Part shown: positions 27,765 through 36,585 of the stretch, piece after piece
Layout: the number at the start of each line of letters is the position of its first letter
How positions within the stretch are numbered: position 1 is the first letter of the stretch
Source: Methylomonas sp. UP202
GTDB lineage: Bacteria; Pseudomonadota; Gammaproteobacteria; Methylococcales; Methylomonadaceae
Assembly (NCBI RefSeq): GCF_029910655.1
Contig: NZ_CP123897.1
Coordinates: 1,922,001 to 1,986,000, forward strand
Length of the DNA stretch: 64,000 nt
Reading direction: 5' to 3'
Notes under the pieces: generated by a model
What the model saw: the letters and a program-made list of their open reading frames with translations, nothing else
Told to the model about the DNA's origin: nothing
Databases searched by the model: none
Position numbers and translations under genes: made by a program

Positions 27765-28226
27765 TTAACCGGTTTGGCCGGGCGTGCTGCCCAGCAGGGC
27801 GGAGAGGGCTTGGATTTCGTGGTCGGCGTTGACTTGCTGGGTAATGTCGTATTGCACGCCGAGGTAGTACATCACCCGTTGTTTGTTATCGAACAGCGGG
27901 ATAATGCGCAGCCGGTTGTGAAACAGGGTGCCGTCTTTCTTGTAATTTCGCAATTCGACTTCGACCGATTCATGCTTACGCATCGCTTCCGCAATTTGGC
28001 GGCGGGCCGGCTGATCGCGGTCTTCACCTTGCAAAAACCGGCAATTGTGGCCGACGATTTCATCGCTACCGTATCCGGTCAGGCGCTCGAAGGCCTTGTT
28101 GGCGTAAACGATGGGGGCATCGTCGAGATCGGGATCGGCCAACGTCACGCCGTTGACGCATTCGTCGAGTATCGCCGATAGAATTTGCGGAATGATGCCG
28201 CTGTCTTTTTTGACTACGAAAGGCAT
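27765..28226 (-). CDS. Short LOV-domain blue-light photoreceptor
   Basis: A 153-residue protein that is essentially one LOV domain with a short C-terminal helix. The photoactive cysteine is Cys62 in GHNCRFLQGED, the diagnostic LOV motif. Flavin-contacting residues are conserved: Asn61, Gln66, Asn94 (LRNYKKDG), Asn104 (FHNRLRI) and Gln125 (YYLGVQYDIT). It should bind FMN and form a flavin-cysteinyl adduct under blue light. No effector domain is fused, so it would act by dimer rearrangement or by binding a partner. GGGAG lies eight bases before the ATG. It sits inside the light-stress gene run. Confidence 0.93.
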   Translation of the reverse strand: MPFVVKKDSGIIPQILSAILDECVNGVTLADPDLDDAPIVYANKAFERLTGYGSDEIVGHNCRFLQGEDRDQPARRQIAEAMRKHESVEVELRNYKKDGTLFHNRLRIIPLFDNKQRVMYYLGVQYDITQQVNADHEIQALSALLGSTPGQTG

Positions 28227-28278
28227 GTTAGTTACTCCCGGTAAGCGTTTTATTTTTATGGTCGAACTTGACGCCAGA

Positions 28279-28761
28279 CTAAGGCGACTCGGCGACGATC
28301 AGGTTGCGAATGTTTTCGACGGTATTTTCGGCGCCGTCTTCTATCGCCGCTCGGATCAGTTTTTCGAAGGGACGCATGAACACGTCGAGATTGAGCAACT
28401 CGAAGCGAAAGGTCAGGCGAGTCGGGCTGCGGTCGTTTAGGCCTTCGAGTAAATAACTATGCCGATACGGCGACGTCAAGCCGCGAAAAATCAGGGTGTC
28501 TTCGGGTTGGTATTCGGTGATTTCGAACACCGATTCGATGGGCTCGCCGTTTTCGAGTATGCATTGTCGAGCCTTGGCGCCGACGAACACTTCCTCGCCG
28601 TCCAAGGCTTGAAACGCCAATAATTCTTCGGCCCATTTCGGGTAATTGTCGAAAAAGCGGGTGCCGACGAAATCGAACACTTCAGTGATCGGTTTTTCGA
28701 TCTCGACACTGGCTTGGCCGGCGACCGGTCTGGTGGCGTCGAACGGTAGCTTGATAGGCAT
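28279..28761 (-). CDS. SRPBCC (START/polyketide cyclase-like) family protein
   Basis: A 160-residue protein with the SRPBCC pattern: an N-terminal strand then a helix (ASVEIEKPITEVFDFVG), central strands (GAKARQCILENGE, FEITEYQPEDTLIFRG) and a long C-terminal helix (MRPFEKLIRAAIEDGAENTVENI). Such proteins bind hydrophobic ligands in an internal cavity. SRPBCC genes are found in several light-stress clusters, but no ligand is known to me. It is 52 bases upstream of the LOV gene. Confidence 0.8.
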   Translation of the reverse strand: MPIKLPFDATRPVAGQASVEIEKPITEVFDFVGTRFFDNYPKWAEELLAFQALDGEEVFVGAKARQCILENGEPIESVFEITEYQPEDTLIFRGLTSPYRHSYLLEGLNDRSPTRLTFRFELLNLDVFMRPFEKLIRAAIEDGAENTVENIRNLIVAESP

Positions 28762-28796
28762 GGAGTCCCCCTCTCTGTATGCAAGCTTGGTGAAGT

Positions 28797-28828
28797 CGGC
28801 CGGTTTGTCGTTATTGTGGTGCCGGCCG
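28797..28828. repeat. Inverted repeat between membrane-protein gene and SRPBCC gene
   Basis: CGGCCGG at 28797-28803 and CCGGCCG at 28822-28828 can pair across an 18-base loop. No T tract follows on either strand, so it is not a standard terminator. It may be an RNA-processing or attenuation hairpin in the 96-base gap. Confidence 0.35.
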
Positions 28829-28857
28829 TTGGTCGATTAACTTTGCGTAGTCATCAA

Positions 28858-29304
28858 TTAATGTCCTCTCGAAGCGGAAGATCCGCCGCGTCGCTCTTGG
28901 CGGAATGCCGCTAGACCGCCGTACACCAGGTGAGATGCGCCGGCGTACAGGAATAGCTCTGCGTATTTCTCGTCGATCTCGATCTGGTTGATCGAAGCGT
29001 AAAACCCCAACGACGCGGTCAACAATAATAAAAACACGCCCAGGCCGGCGACCGCGGCCGGGCTGTTGCCGTATAAATAAAAGCTGTAGACGGCAATCTG
29101 CACCAGACTTAAATAAAACATCATCAAGCGCAGATTGTTGGCGAGCGGACCGTACAGGTCGCTGTTATCCTCGAAATAGATGGCACCGCCGAACATCGAC
29201 AACGCCGAGCTGATCAGAACCAGCAACACTGCGGCGTTAAAGTTGACTTGCAGCAGCAATTCCACGATGTCGAGGGTTTTGCCCGCTAGGGTTTTGGTCT
29301 GCAT
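28858..29304 (-). CDS. Small membrane protein of unknown function
   Basis: A 148-residue protein with about four hydrophobic helices (residues near 17-42, 58-78, 82-102, 115-135) and an Arg/Ser-rich C-terminal tail (RQERRGGSSASRGH). The start at 29304 has GAGGTG five bases upstream. I recognise no family. It follows ftsH after a hairpin and precedes the SRPBCC gene, so it is the first gene of the distal half of the light-stress gene run. Confidence 0.7.
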   Translation of the reverse strand: MQTKTLAGKTLDIVELLLQVNFNAAVLLVLISSALSMFGGAIYFEDNSDLYGPLANNLRLMMFYLSLVQIAVYSFYLYGNSPAAVAGLGVFLLLLTASLGFYASINQIEIDEKYAELFLYAGASHLVYGGLAAFRQERRGGSSASRGH

Positions 29305-29317
29305 CGCGACACCTCGA

Positions 29318-29357
29318 AAAAGATACCCTCCAAGAGTGTTGCAGGTTTGGAGGGTAT
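29318..29357 (-). terminator. Candidate intrinsic terminator or attenuator after ftsH
   Basis: ATACCCTCCAA (29323-29333) and TTGGAGGGTAT (29347-29357) form a perfect 11-base-pair stem with a 13-base loop. Read on the minus strand the stem is followed by CTTTTT. It lies between the ftsH stop and the next start codon. It could end the sigma-hflKC-ftsH transcript fully or in part. Confidence 0.65.
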
Positions 29358-29371
29358 ATAGAGGAGGAAGG

Positions 29372-31270
<1,899 letters not shown>

Positions 31271-31285
31271 GGCGCGGTTCCCCGT

Positions 31286-32149
31286 TTATTTTTCGCTGGA
31301 GAAGTATTTGAAAAAGTCCGAATCCGGTTTCAACACCAGGGTATCCTGAGTTTTCTCGAACGAGGTTTGGTACGCCTGCAGCGAGCGGTAAAAGGCGTAG
31401 AACTCCGGATTGCGTCCGAAACTTTTCGCATAGATTTCGGCGGAGCCGGCGTCGCCGCGGCCGCGAATGTTTTCGGCATCTCGCTGGGCGTTGGCTACGA
31501 TGACTTGCCGCTGCTTGTCGGCCTCGGCGCTGATTTGTTCGGCGCTTTCGGCGCCTTGCGAACGGAATTCCCGGGCGACCCGTTCCCGTTCGGCGCGCAT
31601 CCTTTGATAAACCGAGCTGCTGACTTCCGGTGGCAAATCGATGCGTTTGACGCGGATGTCGATCAGCTCGATGCCGAACTTGGCCGCGGTCGGCGCCAGT
31701 TTTTGCAGCAAAGTGTTGCGCAACTCGCTGCGGTCTTCGGATATCAGTTGTTTGATGGTCCTGACGCCGAACTCGCTACGCATCGCGTCCTTCATGATTT
31801 GGTCCAGGCGCAGGTTCGCTTGAAACTCGTCGCCGCCGACCGTGGTATAAAAAAGACCCACATCACCGATTCGCCACTTGGCGAACGAGTCGACTATAAC
31901 GTTCTTCTTTTCGGAGGTAAGAAAACGCTCGGACTTGGCATCCAAGGTCAGCACGCGCGCATCAAACGTGCTGACGTTATTGATGATGGGGGTCTTAAAA
32001 TGGAGTCCCGGCTTGTAATCGGCGCTAACCATTTCACCGAGACGGAACAGGATGGCTTTTTCATGTTCGCGGACGTAAAACACGGACATGTAGGCCAAAA
32101 TCAGTAACAACAGACTGCTGGGAATCAGGACTTGGATTCGGCTGCTCAT
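31286..32149 (-). CDS. hflC: HflC, SPFH-domain modulator of FtsH
   Basis: A 287-residue protein with an N-terminal membrane anchor (LIPSSLLLLILAYMSVFYV) and an SPFH/band-7 domain (REHEKAILFRLGEM, then FAKWRIGDVGLFYTTVG). A coiled-coil region includes RMRAERERVAREFRSQGAE. With HflK it forms the cage around FtsH that restricts substrate access. It overlaps hflK by four bases (ATGA) and precedes ftsH by 15 bases. Confidence 0.95.
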   Translation of the reverse strand: MSSRIQVLIPSSLLLLILAYMSVFYVREHEKAILFRLGEMVSADYKPGLHFKTPIINNVSTFDARVLTLDAKSERFLTSEKKNVIVDSFAKWRIGDVGLFYTTVGGDEFQANLRLDQIMKDAMRSEFGVRTIKQLISEDRSELRNTLLQKLAPTAAKFGIELIDIRVKRIDLPPEVSSSVYQRMRAERERVAREFRSQGAESAEQISAEADKQRQVIVANAQRDAENIRGRGDAGSAEIYAKSFGRNPEFYAFYRSLQAYQTSFEKTQDTLVLKPDSDFFKYFSSEK

Positions 32150-33312
32150 GGTTTGCTCCTGCTTGGGCGTAAATCGCCACCGCTGCTTTTGCGGGCGGCA
32201 TTTTTATCTTTTGCGGACGGTTCGATGTTATGCTCGGCTTCTACTCCGCCGGTGGTCGCCGAACTGGCCGGATGGCTGACGGTTTGCGGTAGCGGCATGT
32301 ACAGCATCGGGTTGGCGCCGTCGGCGCCCAACATGATTTTATTGGTACTGCTGTACAGTTTTTCCTTGGCTTCCAGATAGAGACGCTTGCGGGTAATCGC
32401 CGGGTTTTTCTCGTATTCCACCAATAACTGATCGAAACGTTCGGTTTCGCCCTTGGCTTTGGCGAGTTTCTCAGCCTCGTAAGCCTCGGCCTCCTGGATG
32501 ATTCGAGACGCGGCACCGCGGGCCTTAGGGATAATCTCGTTGGAATAGGCTTCGGCTTCGTTGATCAAGCGTTGTTTGTCCTCCCGCGCCCGAATCGCGT
32601 CCTCGAACGCGCCTTGAACTTCTTCTGGCGGTTGAGCGTCTTGCAAGTTGACGCTGGCGATCGTGATGCCGGTGCGGTAGTCGTCCATCGCTTGTTGAAT
32701 CTGTTCCTTCAGTTCGGCGACGATCTGACTGCGGCCCTCGGTCAGTACGAAGTCCATGTTGTTACGGCCGATCACCGCTCGTTCGACGCTTTCGGTGACT
32801 TGCTTTAAGGTGTTTTCGTTATCCTTGACGCTGTACAAGTAGTTTTTGGCGTTGTTGACCTGATATTGCACCGCCAGACGGACATTGATGATGTTTTCGT
32901 CCGCGGTCAACATTAAGGATTCCGCCGGAATCAACGACGATTTGCTCAAGCGGCTGGAATCGCGGTAGCCGATTTCGATGAAGCGTTGTTGCTCGACGTT
33001 GACGATGGTGACCTCTTCTATCGGCAGCGGAAAGTGCCAATGCGGGCCAGGTAGCGTCGTGTCGGCATAGGCGCCGAAACGGGCGACCACGCCGCGATTG
33101 CCTTCTCCAACGATGTAAAAGCCGCTGCCCAGCCAAGCGACGACCAGCGTGCCGCCGAGCATCGAAGCTACCTTGGACATGGAAAACAGGTGTTTGTGAT
33201 CGTTATAAAAATCGTTGGCCTTGCCCGAAAACTGTCGCCATTGTTTGTCCACCTCCAGCTTCCAGTCCGGCTGCGGCTCGTGTTTACCGGTATTTTGTTT
33301 TTCTGATGACAT
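32146..33312 (-). CDS. hflK: HflK, SPFH-domain modulator of FtsH
   Basis: A 388-residue protein with a cytoplasmic N-terminal segment, one membrane helix near residues 48-68 (VASMLGGTLVVAWLGSGFYIV), an SPFH domain (GEGNRGVVARFGAY) and a long coiled coil (about 215-310). It partners HflC. The start at 33312 is supported by AGAGGAG five bases upstream; an in-frame GTG two codons earlier is buried in that site. It follows the sigma factor gene by about 50 bases, so sigma, hflK, hflC and ftsH look like one operon. Confidence 0.94.
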   Translation of the reverse strand: MSSEKQNTGKHEPQPDWKLEVDKQWRQFSGKANDFYNDHKHLFSMSKVASMLGGTLVVAWLGSGFYIVGEGNRGVVARFGAYADTTLPGPHWHFPLPIEEVTIVNVEQQRFIEIGYRDSSRLSKSSLIPAESLMLTADENIINVRLAVQYQVNNAKNYLYSVKDNENTLKQVTESVERAVIGRNNMDFVLTEGRSQIVAELKEQIQQAMDDYRTGITIASVNLQDAQPPEEVQGAFEDAIRAREDKQRLINEAEAYSNEIIPKARGAASRIIQEAEAYEAEKLAKAKGETERFDQLLVEYEKNPAITRKRLYLEAKEKLYSSTNKIMLGADGANPMLYMPLPQTVSHPASSATTGGVEAEHNIEPSAKDKNAARKSSGGDLRPSRSKP

Positions 33313-33364
33313 AATCACTCCTCTTGTTAAGTGTTAGCCTGACCTGCGTCGTTACTTGTTATAG

Positions 33365-34609
33365 TTAGCCGTCCCTGGGCTCGAGAAATAGCATAAGGTC
33401 AAAACCAAACTGTTGTTTCAGTTTTTTTAAGGCATCGTTCTGAATTTGCCGAACTCTTTCCCGGGTGACATGCAGTTGGTCCGCGACGGCCTGTAAGGTC
33501 ATTTCGGTATGATCGCGCAATCCGAAACGCATCGTCAGAATGGCCGCTTGCTTCTCCGGCAAGGATGCCACCGCTTTGTCGACGTATTGAGCCAAATCCC
33601 TTTCTATTAGTTCATCCAGCGGTAAACTGAATTGGTGTTGTTGCATTTTCGCCATCAGATCCAGGCCGTCTTCGTCGTCGTTGACCGCCGCGTCCAGCGA
33701 ATGGGTCGCTTGGTAGTAGCTGCTGATAGTCTTGATTTCCTGTTCCGACAGGTCGCAACCCGCTTTCAGTTCTTCAAGCGTCGGCCAACGTTCGTTCTTT
33801 AAATAACAGGTACGCATCGCGTCGAACACGGTGTTGGCTTTTTCGGCCAGCGCGACCGGCAGGCGAACGATGCGCTCCTGCTTGACGATCAAGCGGGAAA
33901 TCGCTTGCTTGATCCAGTAAATCGCATACGTGGAAAAGCAGATACCCCGATCCGGATCGAAACGGTCGACCGCCTTGATGAGTCCCACCAGCCCCTCCTG
34001 CATCAAATCGTCGAAACTCAGATTGCTGGTTTTGTATTTGTGGGCGACGAAGGCCACCAGGCCGGTGTTGGCGCTGATCATTTGTTGGCGGGCGGTTTTC
34101 AATTCCTTTCTGGCCGCCGTCAATCGCGCCTTGTACGCCGTATCCTCGATCAAGGCTTCGGCGCTGGCGGCGACGGCCAATAAGAACACGGGCATGAAGT
34201 GCAACTTGTCCAGCAGCGGTAATAGAGTTCGGATGGCGTCGCATTGATTGAGCCTTTGCGGTTCGAAAAGTTGTACAAAGTAATCTTCTTGTACAAGTTC
34301 GTCATCGACAGTGTCGTCGCTCTGATCCGGGCAGTGGCTGCAATCGACGTTCAAACCGATGGCGAGCGTGTCCAACAAGGCTTTGTAGTCTTGCTGACTT
34401 CTGGAGGCCACCAGCTCGGAACAATCGCCGCCTTTTTGCAGTTGCCTTATCAATTGTTCGGCCAGGGCTTGTGCGGCGCTCCGGTCGTTCCGAATCAGGA
34501 CGGACAGATGTTGCCGGGCCTGTTCCAGTTTGCCGGCCAGCCGAGAGGTTTCCGATTCTTGCGTCGGTTGAATCTCTTCGAATGCATTGGAAGCGGTGAG
34601 CTCTGACAT
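33365..34609 (-). CDS. Sigma-70 family RNA polymerase sigma factor (alternative type)
   Basis: A 414-residue sigma factor. Region 2 is well conserved (LVAFVAHKYKTSNLSFDDLM, VGLIKAVDRFDPDRGICFST, YAIYWIKQAISRLI), as are region 3 (LPVALAEKANTVFDAMR) and region 4 (LPEKQAAILTMRFGL, LQAVADQLHVTRERVRQIQN). The first 160 residues are unlike RpoD, RpoS or RpoH and include a CSHC pair. It has region 3, so it is not an ECF factor. It heads the minus-strand gene run and is divergent, 88 bases apart, from a B12-type photoreceptor repressor. By analogy with LitR- or CarH-controlled sigma factors it probably drives light-induced transcription. Its promoter targets are unknown. Confidence 0.92.
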   Translation of the reverse strand: MSELTASNAFEEIQPTQESETSRLAGKLEQARQHLSVLIRNDRSAAQALAEQLIRQLQKGGDCSELVASRSQQDYKALLDTLAIGLNVDCSHCPDQSDDTVDDELVQEDYFVQLFEPQRLNQCDAIRTLLPLLDKLHFMPVFLLAVAASAEALIEDTAYKARLTAARKELKTARQQMISANTGLVAFVAHKYKTSNLSFDDLMQEGLVGLIKAVDRFDPDRGICFSTYAIYWIKQAISRLIVKQERIVRLPVALAEKANTVFDAMRTCYLKNERWPTLEELKAGCDLSEQEIKTISSYYQATHSLDAAVNDDEDGLDLMAKMQQHQFSLPLDELIERDLAQYVDKAVASLPEKQAAILTMRFGLRDHTEMTLQAVADQLHVTRERVRQIQNDALKKLKQQFGFDLMLFLEPRDG

Positions 34610-34697
34610 AGCGTTTCTTTTTTTATTTTTAAGTTGGCAATAACGTTACTACCTTGTAGAATATTTGTCAAAGAAAATAATGTACAAAACGTGAACA
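34610..34697. promoter_or_regulatory. Divergent control region between sigma factor and LitR/CarH-like regulator
   Basis: On the minus strand a TTGACA box (34666-34671) is followed after 17 bases by TAACGT (34643-34648), a plausible sigma-70 promoter for the sigma gene. AATGTAC occurs twice, 18 bases apart (34679-34685 and 34697-34703), the first extending to TGTACA. The second copy runs into the regulator's start codon. The spacing suggests an operator for the divergent MerR protein close to both promoters. The operator assignment is inference. Confidence 0.5.
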
Positions 34698-35597
34698 ATG
34701 TACTCAATCAAGGCCATTACCTCGTTGACCGGCTTGACCCCCGAGACCCTTAGGGCCTGGGAGAGACGCTATTCGTGTATCACGCCGTCCCGCACCGGTA
34801 CCGGTCGGCGCTATTATTCCCAGCAAGACTTGGAAAAACTGACCTTGCTGGTCAATCTGACTCGCAACGGCCATCCGATCAGTAAGATCGCCGGCATGGA
34901 TTGCCCGCAATTACGGGCGTTCCAGGAACAAGCCGCGCCGACGGTGGCCGAGCCGCGCACTTTGCCGCTGATCGAGCAAATCGTCGATGCATTAGCCGAG
35001 TATCGGATCGAGCGTTGCGAGCAACTGTTGAAACGGGCGCTGTTGGCAAGCGAGCCGTTGGACTACGCCAGAGACGTTTTGTTGCCGGCGTTGCATAAAG
35101 TCGGTTATTTGTGGGAGCAGGGCCGATTGAACATTGCCCAGGAACATATGTTTTCGAGTTGCGTGCAGCGTATCGTGCTGACGATGGTCAACAATTTGCA
35201 CCGACCCTCGCCTAACAACCCGTCCATCATGTTCGCGACCCCGAGCGGCGAGCCGCATGAATTCGGAATCCTGTTGTGTTGCCTGGTGGCTTCGGCCCAG
35301 CAATACCAATGTTATTACCTCGGCGCCGATTTGCCGGCGGCCGATATTGTCGCCGCCGCCGCGCATTTACGTCCGGACGCGCTGGTCATGGGGCTGGTGA
35401 AGACGCCGCCGGAAACAGCGACGCTCTTGGAACTAAAACAGATACTCGGCGCCAGTCTCGACAGCAAGCTTTGGTTGGGCGGCAGCGGCGCGGATTACAT
35501 AGCCTCACACGCCCTGGCGGATTTGTCCCGGTGCGAATTGATCGGCGACATCGATCATTTCGACGCCAAGATCAAACAGCAACGGGTGCTGAGTTAG
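34698..35597 (+). CDS. litR: MerR-type transcriptional regulator with B12-binding photosensory domain (LitR/CarH-like)
   Basis: A 299-residue light-responsive repressor. Residues 1-70 are the MerR DNA-binding domain (YSIKAITSLTGLTPETLRAW, then GTGRRYYSQQDL). Residues about 85-160 form the helical B12 cap with the diagnostic W-x9-EH motif: Trp139, Glu149, His150. Residues about 175-290 are the cobalamin-binding Rossmann domain with His187 in GEPHEFG, the expected lower ligand of cobalt. In CarH such proteins are adenosylcobalamin-bound repressors that fall apart in light. Here the residue after the Trp is Glu140 instead of the His that caps the light state in Thermus CarH, so photochemistry may differ. 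It is divergent from the sigma factor gene. Confidence 0.9.
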   Translation: MYSIKAITSLTGLTPETLRAWERRYSCITPSRTGTGRRYYSQQDLEKLTLLVNLTRNGHPISKIAGMDCPQLRAFQEQAAPTVAEPRTLPLIEQIVDALAEYRIERCEQLLKRALLASEPLDYARDVLLPALHKVGYLWEQGRLNIAQEHMFSSCVQRIVLTMVNNLHRPSPNNPSIMFATPSGEPHEFGILLCCLVASAQQYQCYYLGADLPAADIVAAAAHLRPDALVMGLVKTPPETATLLELKQILGASLDSKLWLGGSGADYIASHALADLSRCELIGDIDHFDAKIKQQRVLS

Positions 35598-35795
35598 CGG
35601 GGCGCCAGACAGAAGATTGGTCCACGTTGCCGCACGAAGTTCTGGCGTTCACCAAGTGGAATCGAAGCGCATTTCCAGGCGCGTCACCATGACCTTTTCA
35701 ACCGAGAGCTTCGCCGAGCCGATTTTGATTTAAAATTGCCGCCTTCCGCGTCATCGAGCGCACTCGGGTATTTTTAAAAACGCCACAGACCAGCG

Positions 35796-36254
35796 ATGCA
35801 CATTATCGATTTAGCGGCCGAGCCCGAGCATCTGCCAACCTTGGCTGCTTGGCACCATCAGCAGTGGGCCGACTTAAACCCCGGCTTCGTCCTGAGTGAG
35901 CGGGTCGCTCGAATGCAGGCTTATCTGGGCGCGGACTTGGTGCCGAGTACTTTTGTCGGCAAGTGGCAGGGTAGGCTGGCTGGCTCCGCCGCTATCATCG
36001 AATCCGACATGGATACCCGGCCGGAACTGAGTCCGTGGTTGGCCAGCGTCTACGTGGCGCCGGAATTTCGCGATCGCGGCGTCGGTTCGGCACTAGTGCG
36101 CCATGCGATGGCGCAAGTCGAGGCGGCCGGCGTCGGCGCTTTATATTTGTTCACGCCGGATCGCGCGAGTTTTTACCGCCGTCTAGGTTGGCGGAGCGTG
36201 GCCGAGGAATTTTACCGAGGCCACGCCGTGACGGTGATGCGGGTGGATTTTTGA
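35796..36254 (+). CDS. GNAT-family N-acetyltransferase
   Basis: A 152-residue acetyltransferase. The acetyl-CoA binding motif is SVYVAPEFRDRGVGSALVRHA near residues 87-105. The C-terminal motif LYLFTPDRASFYRRLGWR is typical of the family. The substrate is unknown. It lies 198 bases after the photoreceptor regulator gene and appears to be transcribed alone. Confidence 0.88.
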   Translation: MHIIDLAAEPEHLPTLAAWHHQQWADLNPGFVLSERVARMQAYLGADLVPSTFVGKWQGRLAGSAAIIESDMDTRPELSPWLASVYVAPEFRDRGVGSALVRHAMAQVEAAGVGALYLFTPDRASFYRRLGWRSVAEEFYRGHAVTVMRVDF

Positions 36255-36286
36255 ATCGATTTATGCTGACAAGTCTTTGATATTTT

Positions 36287-36493
36287 TTATGAAAAACGAA
36301 ACAGCTTGAGCGTATCGGTCATCCAGTCGTAAGCCGCTGCCCGATCCGTCAGCGGAGACCAGATGGCTTCGTTGTTGGAAACGAAGCCTTGCACTTGAGC
36401 CTGCGTGTTGAGTGCTTGAGTATGTATAGTCACGATCATGTCTCCACATCCCAACTTTTGCAGCATCAGGCGCATCTCGCACTGGACATACAT
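36287..36493 (-). pseudogene. Possible N-terminal remnant of a transposase/integrase
   Basis: A 68-codon open frame. The part from the internal Met19 onward (IVTIHTQALNTQAQVQGFVS to DTLKLFRFS) resembles the beginning of a group of short HTH-integrase transposases that continue for several hundred residues. Here it stops after 68 codons. No inverted repeats or downstream domains are seen. It may be a small decaying fragment or chance; confidence is low. Confidence 0.3.
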
Positions 36494-36585
36494 CCCCTCG
36501 TCTAGGCTTATGTGTCATTGGACAAGGCTCCAAATCCCCGTTCGAGTCGCTATCCGTTAAAATACGCGCTTTTTGGGCGCTTGCC

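Noticed and set aside
34261-34300. Two TTGTACAA palindromes in the sigma factor coding region as operator sites
   Set aside because: They encode ordinary Val-Gln codons, and similar TGTACA strings occur in several unrelated genes in the window (for example near 32832, 47855 and 49435). Kept only as a side note to the intergenic repeats.
36520-36560. tRNA-like T-arm (GTTCGAGTC) upstream of mutL
   Set aside because: The flanking bases do not pair to form a T stem, and no acceptor or anticodon arm could be built.
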